From Candidatus Pelagisphaera phototrophica (GTDB lineage Bacteria; Verrucomicrobiota; Verrucomicrobiia; Opitutales; Opitutaceae): DNA of 64,000 bases. The stretch's first letter is position 1. Every line of letters starts with the position of its first letter. The notes below the pieces were generated by a model. It did not search any database. It was given only the letters and a program-made list of their open reading frames with translations, and was not told the origin of the DNA. Where the stretch lies: assembly GCF_014529625.1 (NCBI RefSeq), contig NZ_CP076039.1, forward strand, positions 1,116,001 to 1,180,000, written 5' to 3'. Shown piece after piece: positions 52,960 through 61,651 of the stretch. Position numbers and translations under genes: made by a program.

Positions 52960-53802
52960 TCACGGGACCAATCCAATGGCATCTCTGATCGCCTCGACCC
53001 AGCCGTGAGGACCAATTCCCGAGATTTGCTTTAGTCTTGGGATATCCATCTCATTCCACGATCCATCGGTTTTTTGAACCAAATAGCCTTGGTCGGCAGA
53101 TTGAAGCATGTCGTGATCGTTGGCGCTGTCTCCGATTGCGATGGATTTCCAATTTCCTCCACTGCTGGCTTGATAAGCATCCAGAAGCATTTTCATCGCA
53201 GTCCCTTTATTGTACTCCTTTGATGTGACGGTATAGAAGCGACCGCCGCATAGGCATTGGAGATCGACTTCGTTAAGCTTGGTGTTTACCTCTTTCCATA
53301 CTTCATCGTCGAGTGAGGCTGTTAGCGTTTCGCTAAACTCGCGATTCTGAGCCCGCTGGGTAGCTGCTTCGCTGAGTCCTGTTATTTTCGAGATTTTTAG
53401 AGGCGTTAGCTTTGAGTAGGGACGAAAATCGATTCCCATATCGAGAGACAGTTTAGCGATCGCTTTCTGTATCTTTAGATTAGATACGCCGAGCTTAACA
53501 AGTTTACCAAATCCCGGGATAGCCTTTGATGGCTGATCGGAAAGCAAATCGAAATTCTCAGGCACGAAAATTCCACATCCATTCTCTACGATGCAAGGGG
53601 TTGATAAACCCATTTCCTTCATGAGATGCAATTGCTCCTCTAGCGTTTTTGAGGAACAAAAAACCAAGGGAATTTTTCTGCGAACTAGTTTCCGGGCTAG
53701 TGGTCCTGCTGCTTTGGGCGAGTAGCTCTCAAAGTCGATTAGAGTGCCATCCAGATCCGTGAAGACAATCGTTTTGACAAGCGTTGGCGTTGATTGAGGC
53801 AC
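52960..53802 (-). CDS. mpgP: Mannosyl-3-phosphoglycerate phosphatase
   Basis: A 280-residue HAD-IIB phosphatase that turns mannosyl-3-phosphoglycerate into mannosylglycerate, a compatible solute. Motif I 'IVFTDLDGTLIDFESYSP' holds the nucleophile Asp16 and acid Asp18. 'LVFCSSKTLEEQLHLMKEMG' and 'TPCIVENGCGIFVPENF' are specific to the MPGP family (like YedP). Motif IV is 'SIAIGDSANDHDMLQSADQG'. The start is GTG. It is 4 bases behind the synthase gene, clearly an operon. Length is usual for the family. Confidence 0.93.
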   Translation of the reverse strand: MPQSTPTLVKTIVFTDLDGTLIDFESYSPKAAGPLARKLVRRKIPLVFCSSKTLEEQLHLMKEMGLSTPCIVENGCGIFVPENFDLLSDQPSKAIPGFGKLVKLGVSNLKIQKAIAKLSLDMGIDFRPYSKLTPLKISKITGLSEAATQRAQNREFSETLTASLDDEVWKEVNTKLNEVDLQCLCGGRFYTVTSKEYNKGTAMKMLLDAYQASSGGNWKSIAIGDSANDHDMLQSADQGYLVQKTDGSWNEMDIPRLKQISGIGPHGWVEAIRDAIGLVP

Positions 53803-53806
53803 GGTA

Positions 53807-54994
53807 CTACGCCCGAATGCTGGTCGCTTTAAAATTCAAAGCTTTGTCGCATCCCGCAAGGAATGTATCCAGATCGAGTTTTGCCAGTGATGGATACATT
53901 CTCACGGGAGCAATCTCTTCGGGACTTCCCTCCCCGTGACGCAGTTTCACATTTTCCATAATCTCGCGCTTGAGAAGTTCGGGGCACAAGGGCGAATGGT
54001 AGATCACCGATAGCGAGGCATCGATCATGTCTTCGACATGATCGTCTCCCTTGGACTCGTGCATATGCGGATTACGAGATTCAATTTGGCAAATCGTGAT
54101 TTTTTCCTGCAAGGCTTTCGGATCATCGGGCTCGATAATGCCACCGTATTTTTCCAGAAGATAGATGAAATGATGGGTTTCCACGGCGTAGCCAGCGGCG
54201 TATTCCAGCTTCAGCGCTAGATCCACGCTTAGTGCATGCTCACCCGCGTTTCCCGTTTTCACAATCTCCGTCTCGAAACCGCTAAAATGAGTGAGTAACC
54301 GATTCAGCATCATGTTTGAATTCACGGAACTGCGACCCCATTTGGCGAAAAAGAGACTGCTTTCCATTATCTTCGGTTTCGAGTGCCATGAGATCCGGAC
54401 AAAGGTGTTGGTGGATCCATTCATCGCGAAACCGGCGGCGTATTCGTAAACGTACTCCATAACCGCCCCTGGGAAATAGTTGTCGCTGTCAACAAATCCC
54501 AAATACTTTTTACCGAGCCATTTTGCCATAAGCGTACCGACGATCATGCCTTCGGCTTTGCCAGAGCGAACGAGGCCCTGCTCGTCGATGAGCTCCGAGT
54601 ATCCCGCATCCACGAATGCTTTTGCGATTCCCGGGTCCTTCTGGTGGACAACCATGATTTTCTTCCCGGTGAACTTCCCATAGTTTTCCAGAGCCTCTTT
54701 TTCGAGGTTGAAACGGTCGACGGGGCCCCGGGGGCTGTTGGAGACAACTATGACTTGGCAGGGGCTGGGAATGCCCACTAGAACGCCCTCGATGAGCTTG
54801 AGTCGTTCATTCTTGACAGGAACCACAATCGCCATTTCCCGCATTCGGTCGTACAGCACCTCGGAAGGGATTCGCTCGATTACAGTGTCATGGCCGTGGA
54901 TTCCTTCACCCGCATCGAGTTCATAGACTTTTTGTAGTCCGTATATCTGCAGGGACCCAATACGCTCACATTCTCGTGGAATTTCGATTCTCAT
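53807..54994 (-). CDS. mpgS: Mannosyl-3-phosphoglycerate synthase (GT55)
   Basis: A 395-residue glycosyltransferase that joins GDP-mannose and 3-phosphoglycerate. It begins MRIEIPRECERIGSLQIYGL and carries 'EMAIVVPVKNERLKLIEGVL', 'VIVVSNSPRG', the D-x-D-type 'YLGFVDSDNYFPGAVMEYVY', 'RISWHSKPKI' and 'GNAGEHALSVDLALKLEYAA', all typical of MpgS. It is followed by mpgP at 4 bases. The two-step route to mannosylglycerate is common in thermophiles and also in marine or salt-exposed bacteria. The divergent hydrolase at 55179 probably degrades the same solute. A tandem TTGAGCGC repeat in its upstream region could be a control site. Confidence 0.94.
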   Translation of the reverse strand: MRIEIPRECERIGSLQIYGLQKVYELDAGEGIHGHDTVIERIPSEVLYDRMREMAIVVPVKNERLKLIEGVLVGIPSPCQVIVVSNSPRGPVDRFNLEKEALENYGKFTGKKIMVVHQKDPGIAKAFVDAGYSELIDEQGLVRSGKAEGMIVGTLMAKWLGKKYLGFVDSDNYFPGAVMEYVYEYAAGFAMNGSTNTFVRISWHSKPKIMESSLFFAKWGRSSVNSNMMLNRLLTHFSGFETEIVKTGNAGEHALSVDLALKLEYAAGYAVETHHFIYLLEKYGGIIEPDDPKALQEKITICQIESRNPHMHESKGDDHVEDMIDASLSVIYHSPLCPELLKREIMENVKLRHGEGSPEEIAPVRMYPSLAKLDLDTFLAGCDKALNFKATSIRA

Positions 54995-55012
54995 AGGGAT
55001 TTTTGATCTAAT

Positions 55013-55028
55013 TTGAGCGCTTGAGCGC
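55013..55028. repeat. Tandem TTGAGCGC x2 upstream of mpgS
   Basis: Two exact copies of an 8-mer, 18 bases before the mpgS start in the divergent intergenic region. It may be a regulator site, but one instance proves nothing. Confidence 0.35.
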
Positions 55029-55047
55029 TGTTATTCCTCTCTAGCAG

Positions 55048-55164
55048 ATGGAGTGCCAACGAATTTCTAGTCTGAAAGCCTTCGGCGCGGGACGTGCTGA
55101 TTGGTTCTCTGTTGAAACCACCAATGGAAAGGAGACCCTCGAAGCCTGGGTTGGTTTAGACTGA
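55048..55164 (+). CDS. 38-residue ORF before the hydrolase, doubtful
   Basis: ATG at 55048 opens a frame with protein-like composition ('MECQRISSLKAFGAGRADWF', then 'ETLEAWVGLD') ending 14 bases before the hydrolase start. It may be a small leader protein, a truncated gene tail or chance. No family is recognised. Confidence 0.25.
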   Translation: MECQRISSLKAFGAGRADWFSVETTNGKETLEAWVGLD

Positions 55165-55178
55165 CAAATAACTGCTCA

Positions 55179-56477
55179 ATGAAATCCCAAAGTCTCGAAA
55201 AACCCTTCTCGGATGTTGAACTGGATCAACGTGCGATCGCAATTCTCAGGGAAAATGAATGGGGAGGCTACACCTTGCCCACTCGTGGGCTTTATCCCTA
55301 TCAGTGGAATTGGGACAGCATGTTCGTAGCTCTCGGATTTTCAGAGTTCGATTTGGAACGGGCTTGGACTGAGGTGGAAACGCTATTTCAGGGACAATGG
55401 CAAAACGGTATGGCCGCCCACATTGTCTTTCGTCGTGACGACCCTAGCTACTTTCCAGGACCATCTATTTGGGTATCCGGGCAAAACCCTCCCACCTCTG
55501 GATGCTCCCAGCCCCCAGTGGCCGCAACTGTAGTGCGAGATTTGTACGAAAAGGATCCTGAGATTGGGCTAGCCCGACTCAAGGAAATCTTCCCGAGGCT
55601 GATGGCGTGGCATCGTTGGTTCCATGCGATGCGGGTAATCAGTGGAGGGGCTGCGATTGCGGTAACGCACCCATGGGAGTCGGGCCGAGACAATTCACCG
55701 GATTGGGACAGTGCTCTAAGCAACGTCGACCCATCGGGAATAGCGGACTACACCAGAAGGGATACCGGCCATGTGGATCCGTCTATGCGGCCCACCAATG
55801 AGGAGTATGATCGATATCTGAAATTGGTCGAGTACGGGCGTGAAACCGGCTGGGATCACGCCCACATCACGCGGGAAGGTCCCTTTGCGGTAGCGGATCC
55901 AGGGGTGACCTTTATTTTGATGCGAGCGGATAGGGATCTTCTGGAACTTGCTAAAGTACTGGGGGCCCAGGATTCGGCCCACGAGATTGCTACATGGCTT
56001 TATCACGCGGAGGAGGCAGCCGACTATTTGTGGTCGGAAAGGCTAGGGGCTTACGCAGCCAGAGACTTGCGTACGGATGAGTCCGCAACAGGTGTGTCTA
56101 GCGTCGCATTCCTGTCCTATTACGCGGGTATCTCCATTCCGCGTCGGGATGCCAGACTTCAGGCGACCCTCAGACGGATACTCGAGGTTTCTAAGTACAG
56201 TATTCCCAGTTTCGATCCCGAGCATTCTCGATTTGACTCCAAGCGCTACTGGCGAGGTCCGGTTTGGGCGATCATCAACTATATTGTAGCCCGTGGGCTG
56301 GCTGAGTACGGGTTCGAGCGTGAAGCCAATCGAATTCGACTCGATACGAGAGAGATGATTAGAGGGTCGGGATTTTATGAATACTTTGATCCTATATGCG
56401 GTTCCGGGGCGGGTGGGGGACATTTCGCCTGGACTGCTGCCATATGGCTCGCTTGGGCATCGCCCATGACAGATTGA
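55179..56477 (+). CDS. GH63-type mannosylglycerate/glucosylglycerate hydrolase
   Basis: A 432-residue cytoplasmic (alpha/alpha)6 glycosidase without signal peptide. 'GLYPYQWNWDSMFVALGF', 'GMAAHIVFRRDDPSYFPGPS', 'VSGQNPPTSGCSQPPVAATV', 'HPWESGRDNSPDW', 'RYWRGPVWAIINYIVARGL' and 'GAGGGHFAWTAAIWLAW' follow the GH63 group that includes MgH/GgH. The position, divergent from mpgS-mpgP, strongly suggests it hydrolyses mannosylglycerate to mannose and glycerate when osmotic stress ends. Glucosylglycerate is an equally known substrate of this family, so specificity is inferred from the neighbours. Confidence 0.88.
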   Translation: MKSQSLEKPFSDVELDQRAIAILRENEWGGYTLPTRGLYPYQWNWDSMFVALGFSEFDLERAWTEVETLFQGQWQNGMAAHIVFRRDDPSYFPGPSIWVSGQNPPTSGCSQPPVAATVVRDLYEKDPEIGLARLKEIFPRLMAWHRWFHAMRVISGGAAIAVTHPWESGRDNSPDWDSALSNVDPSGIADYTRRDTGHVDPSMRPTNEEYDRYLKLVEYGRETGWDHAHITREGPFAVADPGVTFILMRADRDLLELAKVLGAQDSAHEIATWLYHAEEAADYLWSERLGAYAARDLRTDESATGVSSVAFLSYYAGISIPRRDARLQATLRRILEVSKYSIPSFDPEHSRFDSKRYWRGPVWAIINYIVARGLAEYGFEREANRIRLDTREMIRGSGFYEYFDPICGSGAGGGHFAWTAAIWLAWASPMTD

Positions 56478-56589
56478 ACGCAGTACATCGCCTAGACATT
56501 TACTAGCTCTACTTTATCTTCTTGGGGTAAATACTTCGGAGCTCATGACGGGCGAAGCCTGTTGTCGGTGGCTTCTTATGTGACTTTGG

Positions 56590-56659
56590 TAGCGGGCGAT
56601 CTCCGAGTGCCCACTACCTTAAAATACCTCGGGGCTTGCCGGAGGTCGTTGCCCTAGCT
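56590..56659. repeat. Hairpin repeat, family 1 (copy D)
   Basis: The left arm has GCGGGCGATCTCCGAGTGCC, as in copy C, and the right arm GGAGGTCGTTGCCCT, as in copy A. Pairing is imperfect. It stands after the hydrolase gene in a 255-base gap. Confidence 0.5.
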
Positions 56660-56732
56660 AGTAAAAATCGTTCGATATCTAACCCAGTAGACTTAAGAAA
56701 GTGTTGCCCTAGATAAATCCTAGGAGCAGTTT

Positions 56733-58937
56733 ATGGCTGCCAGACTTTCTGCCAGGATGAAACAAGTTCGTATTAAAATAGTTGTTGTATTCACGTTTTT
56801 GCTCGCCGCTTGCAGCTCGAATGATCGACTTTCAAAGGACTCGGGGAGCCGTGAGTGGCCGACTTACCAAGGAGATGAAGCCCGGAACCAGTTTTCCTAT
56901 CTTGAACAAATCACAAAGGACAATGTGGGCACTTTGGAGGTTGCTTGGACCTATACGAGCGAGAATGTTGAGCTAGGAGAGCGATCGCAAATGCAGTGTA
57001 ATCCCATTGTTAAAGACGGCATTCTTTATGGCACCTCCCCCACGTTGAAAGTTTTTGCCTTAGAAGCGGCAACGGGAAGTCCGCTCTGGGAATTCGATCC
57101 AAAAACCTGGCTTGAGGGCGAGGGCGTGTCTTTTGGAATCAGCGCGAATCGAGGGGTTGCTTTGTGGGAGGGCCAGGGAGAAAAGCGCATTCTCATGTCA
57201 ATCGGCGGTTGGCTTCTATGCCTAGAGGGAAATACAGGATTGCCAATAGAGTCTTTTGGGGAAGGAGGCCGGACCTCACTCAAGCTCGACCTAGGTGAGA
57301 GAGCCCAGGATTTACATGTTGAATCGAGGACTCCGGGAACCGTTTTTGAGGATCTCTTGATCATGGGGACTCGTGTTTCCGAAAATGTCGACGCGGCGCC
57401 GGGTCATATTAGAGCCTTTGATATCCTGACGGGTGAAGTTGCTTGGACATTTCATACCATTCCTCAAAAAGGGGAATACGGATTGGAGACTTGGCCTATC
57501 GGAGCCTACGATTGGGCTGGTGGGGCGAATTCGTGGGCAGGGATGAGCGTTGATCGTGATCGCGCGATGGTATATGCACCCACGGGCTCCGCATCGTTCG
57601 ATTTTTATGGAGGGAATCGTGTTGGGGATAATCTATTTGCAAACTGTATTATAGCTTTGGATGCGCGGACCGGAGAGCGCAAGTGGCATTTCCAAACGGT
57701 TCATCACGACATTTGGGACAGGGATTTACCCGCTCCGCCCAACCTCGTGACACTCGAAATTGATGGTGTGAAACGAGATGCGGTGGCCCAAATCACAAAG
57801 TCGGGACATGTCTTTGTTCTGGATCGAGACACAGGAGCGCCGCTTCACCCCGTTGAGGAAATGCCTTTTCCCCGTTCTGACTTGCAGGGGGAGGTTTCCT
57901 CTCCTACTCAGCCGCTTCCGATTAAGCCAGAGCCTTTTTCCCGGCAGCGTTTCGATTTTAAAGACGTGACCAACATAAGCGAAGAAGCCAATAGGTATGT
58001 GACTGGAATCCTGGCTAACCTTCGATCGGATGGGCAGTTCATTCCGCCGAGCAAAGAAGGGACGGTCATCTTCCCCGGATTCGATGGCGGTGGTGAATGG
58101 GGTGGAGCGTCGGTGGAGCCCGATACTGGAATCATGTATGTGAATGGGAACGAAATGCCTTGGATTATGACCATGGTTGAAACCAAACGGGCTACCGCTC
58201 GGGCAGGGGGCTCAGTCCGTCTGGCCGACTTAGGTGAGGAGATTTACCAAAATCGATGTGCGTTCTGTCACGGTCCTGAACGGCAAGGAGATCCTACGGG
58301 CACCTTCCCAAATATTCAGTCTGTGGGCACAAAACTGAAGAAAGATGAGATCCTAGCCATGTTGATGGAGGGCAAGGGATTTATGCCCTCTTTCAGGCAA
58401 CTGGGTAAGGGGCGGCTAGAAGCGGTAATCGCTTTCCTGCTCAATTCAACGGAAGAGGTGGATCCACACGCTATGGGTCTAGCTTCCAATGAGGCTGCAC
58501 TGCCATATTCTCATACTGGATACAATCGTTTCCTGGACCAAGAAGGCTACCCTGCCGTAAAGCCACCGTGGGGGACGCTTAACGCGATTGATCTCAATAA
58601 GGGAGAGATCCTGTGGAAGGTTCCCTTAGGGGAGTTTGAAGCTCTCGCCATGAGAGGCGTCGAGAAAACGGGTACGGAAAACTATGGGGGTCCCGTCGCG
58701 ACGGCGGGGGGACTCATTTTTATTGCGGCCACCAAAGATGAGCACATACGGGCTTTTGACAAGGAAACGGGTGAAGAACTTTGGAAGCACAAACTTCCCG
58801 CTGGCGGCTATGCGACGCCTTCTGTTTACGAAGCGGGCGAGCGGCAGTACGTCGTCATCGCTTGCGGAGGAGGGAAAATGGGGACGGCTCCTGGAAGCCG
58901 TTATGTCGCCTTTGCTTTGCCCGAAGAGTTGAAATAG
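56733..58937 (+). CDS. PQQ-dependent dehydrogenase with inserted cytochrome c domain, lipoprotein
   Basis: A 734-residue periplasmic quinoprotein of the glucose/alcohol dehydrogenase type. After a lipoprotein signal ('VVFTFLLAACSS') come propeller blades ('SGSREWPTYQGDEARNQFSY', 'AWTYTSENVELG', 'PLWEFDPKT') and a conserved 'WHFQTVHHDIWDRDLPAPPN'. A heme c site C-A-F-C-H stands in 'IYQNRCAFCHGPERQGDPTG', and a Met ligand is probably in 'GKGFMPSFRQLG'. The last blades ('GETLWKHKLPAGGYATPSVY'-like) close the propeller. ATG 56733 has AGGAG six bases upstream, but that stretch resembles repeat family 2; ATG 56757 (MKQVRIKIVVVF) would give a neater signal peptide. PQQ synthesis genes are not here. 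Confidence 0.9.
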   Translation: MAARLSARMKQVRIKIVVVFTFLLAACSSNDRLSKDSGSREWPTYQGDEARNQFSYLEQITKDNVGTLEVAWTYTSENVELGERSQMQCNPIVKDGILYGTSPTLKVFALEAATGSPLWEFDPKTWLEGEGVSFGISANRGVALWEGQGEKRILMSIGGWLLCLEGNTGLPIESFGEGGRTSLKLDLGERAQDLHVESRTPGTVFEDLLIMGTRVSENVDAAPGHIRAFDILTGEVAWTFHTIPQKGEYGLETWPIGAYDWAGGANSWAGMSVDRDRAMVYAPTGSASFDFYGGNRVGDNLFANCIIALDARTGERKWHFQTVHHDIWDRDLPAPPNLVTLEIDGVKRDAVAQITKSGHVFVLDRDTGAPLHPVEEMPFPRSDLQGEVSSPTQPLPIKPEPFSRQRFDFKDVTNISEEANRYVTGILANLRSDGQFIPPSKEGTVIFPGFDGGGEWGGASVEPDTGIMYVNGNEMPWIMTMVETKRATARAGGSVRLADLGEEIYQNRCAFCHGPERQGDPTGTFPNIQSVGTKLKKDEILAMLMEGKGFMPSFRQLGKGRLEAVIAFLLNSTEEVDPHAMGLASNEAALPYSHTGYNRFLDQEGYPAVKPPWGTLNAIDLNKGEILWKVPLGEFEALAMRGVEKTGTENYGGPVATAGGLIFIAATKDEHIRAFDKETGEELWKHKLPAGGYATPSVYEAGERQYVVIACGGGKMGTAPGSRYVAFALPEELK

Positions 58938-58979
58938 ATTATTGGCAAGAGCCATGCGGAAGCCTATAGGTTTGGGCTT

Positions 58980-59948
58980 ATGCATATCCCAACACGAACC
59001 TGTACCCTCTGTTTAGTTTTTTTTACGCTTGTTTCTTTTGCTGCTGACGCGGCCACACCTTCCGTTCGTGAAACTGATGCAAGCATCACCGTCTCCATCG
59101 ATGATCGATCGATTTTAACCTACCACAAAGCGGACGTGCCACCTCCCGAGGGTGCTGACCCTATTTTCACTCGAAGCGGTTTCATCCATCCGGTCCATTC
59201 GCCTAGCGGGACGGTCGTTACGGGGATTCATCCAGACGATCACTATCATCATTTGGGACTCTGGCACGCATGGGTGGAGTGCGAGATAGAGGGAGAGAAT
59301 GTCGACTTTTGGAATTTGAAGGAAGAGACAGGGAGGGTGCGGTATGCTAAAACGCTCTCACTATCTTGGGGGAGTGACTCTGCGGGATTTACAGTAGTGC
59401 AAGAGCACGTTGCCTTTCCGGGGAACCAGGAAAAGGAAAAAGTGATTCTAAGAGAAGTATTTACGTTGGTAGCCCGGTTCATTGATGGTGCTTATGAAAT
59501 CGACTATGAAACGGTTCAGACGAATGTATCGAGTTCTTCCTTGAAACTTCCTGCCTACCGGTATGGTGGCCCCATCGCTTATCGAGCTCCCCATCATTGG
59601 GATAAGTCCAATAGCGACTATCTTAGCTCCGAGGGCAAAAACCGTAATGATGGCCATACGACACGGTCGAAATGGATTGCGATGTGGGGAGAAAAGGAAA
59701 CGGGTCCTGGAGCGGATACCTTGACGATTCTTTGCCACCGCGAAAACCACGACTTCCCCCAACGGATGCGCGTTTGGCCGGAAACATCCAACAATGGAGC
59801 CATATTTTTCAACTACGTTCCGATTCAGGAGTTCGCCTGGGAAATCTCGCCAGGCCAAGTATCCACTATGCGATACCGATTAGTTGTCCAGAATGGAAAA
59901 CCGAACCCCTATGACCTAAATAAACGTTGGAATCGGTTTGTCCGATAG
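58980..59948 (+). CDS. DUF6807 (PmoA-like) secreted protein
   Basis: A 322-residue exported protein with signal peptide 1-24 ('VSFAADA'). 'FTRSGFIHPVHSPSGTVVTG', 'HPDDHYHHLGLWHAWVECEI' and the late 'FNYVPIQEFAWEISPG' are hallmarks of the family named after PmoA but unrelated in function to methane oxidation. Its beta-sandwich with a His-rich 'DDHYHHLGLWHAW' site suggests a metal or sugar-binding role; true function is unknown. It follows the PQQ dehydrogenase by 42 bases, likely the same operon. Confidence 0.85.
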   Translation: MHIPTRTCTLCLVFFTLVSFAADAATPSVRETDASITVSIDDRSILTYHKADVPPPEGADPIFTRSGFIHPVHSPSGTVVTGIHPDDHYHHLGLWHAWVECEIEGENVDFWNLKEETGRVRYAKTLSLSWGSDSAGFTVVQEHVAFPGNQEKEKVILREVFTLVARFIDGAYEIDYETVQTNVSSSSLKLPAYRYGGPIAYRAPHHWDKSNSDYLSSEGKNRNDGHTTRSKWIAMWGEKETGPGADTLTILCHRENHDFPQRMRVWPETSNNGAIFFNYVPIQEFAWEISPGQVSTMRYRLVVQNGKPNPYDLNKRWNRFVR

Positions 59949-60016
59949 TGTTTAGGATTTTGCAAATCGATTGGTTGTGGGATTGACTAGTGCTCCCACA
60001 ATTGATGGGTGCGGAA

Positions 60017-61594
60017 CTACCTTCCGTCGCCGGTATAGGTTATTTTTCCATCAACTGGGGCCTGGGGCCAAGGGGTGGTCCCGGGGGCCCAATCTTTGGG
60101 TTGGGTCGCACGGACTTTGCGAACTTCCTCTTTTACCCATTCCGGTGCGGTGGCATTCTCCTTTTGACCGTAAACCCAGGGAAGGGCGGGAGACATGAGC
60201 TGCGACATATCGGGCATGGGCGGTCGTTGCGTTCCCGCCTCTGCTACCCGTTTTGCGAGCCGCTCAGCAATGCCTGGATACTGCTTTGCGAGATCTTCCG
60301 TCTCGCTAGGGTCCACTACGATATTGTATAGCTCCTTGCCCACGAGTTTGTAGTCGCCCAGTCGAATTGCGGGAAAACGCACACTGCCTGACACCTCGTA
60401 GATAACTTCCTTTCGTGGAGCGGGCTCGCCAGCTAAAATTGTACCCGTCATGTCGATACTGTCTGCTATTCGCTTTTGCTTGTGGCTACCGCCTGCAAGA
60501 GTTATGAAAGTGCTATAAAGATCGACGATGTGCATCATGGCGTCGTTTGAGGTTCCCGGCTCGATCTTACCCGGCCATCTAAAGACGCACGGTACACGGA
60601 CTCCTCCCTCGTAATTGGTGTTTTTGTGACCGCGGTAGGGAGCGTTCATTTCGTCCCGCAGTCCTCCATTGTCATTGGCGAATATCACCAGAGTGTCATT
60701 CTTATAGCCATATTGATCCACAGCTCCAACGATGCGGCCGACTGCATCGTCGAGACATTTGAGAGCCGCATAGCGCTTTTCATATTTGTCCGTGTAGCGT
60801 GGAATTTCTTCCAGGGGCCCATGGATGGCATTGAAAGGAACGTAGAAGAAAAAGGGTTGGGGCTGGCGTTTGCCCGAAGACTTGTCTTTGTGCTGGGCGA
60901 TCAGCCGGATAGTCTCATTGGCGATGAGGTCAGTCGTGTAGCCTTGCTCGTAAAGCGGCTCCTGATCCCGATGCCAGTCATAGACTGCGTAGCGGGCGGG
61001 TGCATTGTGCGGAATGGTGTAGTTGTTGTAGTCTATACCCCAGGCGTAGTGTCCGTATTGGTGCGTGAATCCCTGGCCCATGGGAAGGTGCTCCGGTAGC
61101 CATTCCCCACAGTGCCACTTTCCGATTAGGGCGGTGAGGTAGCCGGCGCTCTTCAGGGCTTCCGCCACAGTCCTTTCATTAGTATCCAATGCGTGAATGC
61201 GACGAGTCTCTTCACCTTGTTCATTGGTTGGCAAGGTGAGACCCAGCTTTTTGAGATAGCTTGGTTTGCCAAAGTCCTCGGAGCGCCAATCGCTCCAGGT
61301 TCGAAACGCGTACCGTCCGGTTAGGAATGCGGCCCGAGTGGGAGCGCAGACGGCATGACTGTAAAACTGAGTTAGACTGACCCCTTCGTTGCGAAAACGA
61401 TCAATGTGCGGGGTGTGCTCAGGGTTGCCCCCGTTGAAGCCTGCTTCATTCCAGCCCATGTCGTCTGCCAGGATGAATACGATGTTGGGTCGAGAGCCCG
61501 CCACGTCTGCTGCTTGAGATGAATTGAATACTAGCAGAGATGCCGCTAAAAGTACGGTCGTTTTAAATTGAGGGAAAGAGGGCTTTGGAAGCAT
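60017..61594 (-). CDS. Secreted sulfatase
   Basis: A 525-residue exported sulfatase with signal peptide ending near 'NSSQAAD'. The metal site is 'ILADDMGWNEAGFNGGN' and catalytic C83-A-P-T-R is followed by A-A-F-L-T-G-R. 'LIGKWHCGEWLPEHLPMGQG' and 'IFANDNGGLRDEMNAPYRGH' are the second half of the active site, as in arylsulfatase B-like members. I used ATG 61594; a TTG three codons upstream is possible. It converges on the DUF6807 gene with a 68-base gap and lies directly behind the frameshifted gene at 61652, in the same direction, so the two may have been one operon. Confidence 0.92.
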   Translation of the reverse strand: MLPKPSFPQFKTTVLLAASLLVFNSSQAADVAGSRPNIVFILADDMGWNEAGFNGGNPEHTPHIDRFRNEGVSLTQFYSHAVCAPTRAAFLTGRYAFRTWSDWRSEDFGKPSYLKKLGLTLPTNEQGEETRRIHALDTNERTVAEALKSAGYLTALIGKWHCGEWLPEHLPMGQGFTHQYGHYAWGIDYNNYTIPHNAPARYAVYDWHRDQEPLYEQGYTTDLIANETIRLIAQHKDKSSGKRQPQPFFFYVPFNAIHGPLEEIPRYTDKYEKRYAALKCLDDAVGRIVGAVDQYGYKNDTLVIFANDNGGLRDEMNAPYRGHKNTNYEGGVRVPCVFRWPGKIEPGTSNDAMMHIVDLYSTFITLAGGSHKQKRIADSIDMTGTILAGEPAPRKEVIYEVSGSVRFPAIRLGDYKLVGKELYNIVVDPSETEDLAKQYPGIAERLAKRVAEAGTQRPPMPDMSQLMSPALPWVYGQKENATAPEWVKEEVRKVRATQPKDWAPGTTPWPQAPVDGKITYTGDGR

Positions 61595-61651
61595 TGAGAT
61601 CAAAAGGGTTTTTGGTATTTGAAGGTTAGTGTGATTAAAAATCGGCTGAAG

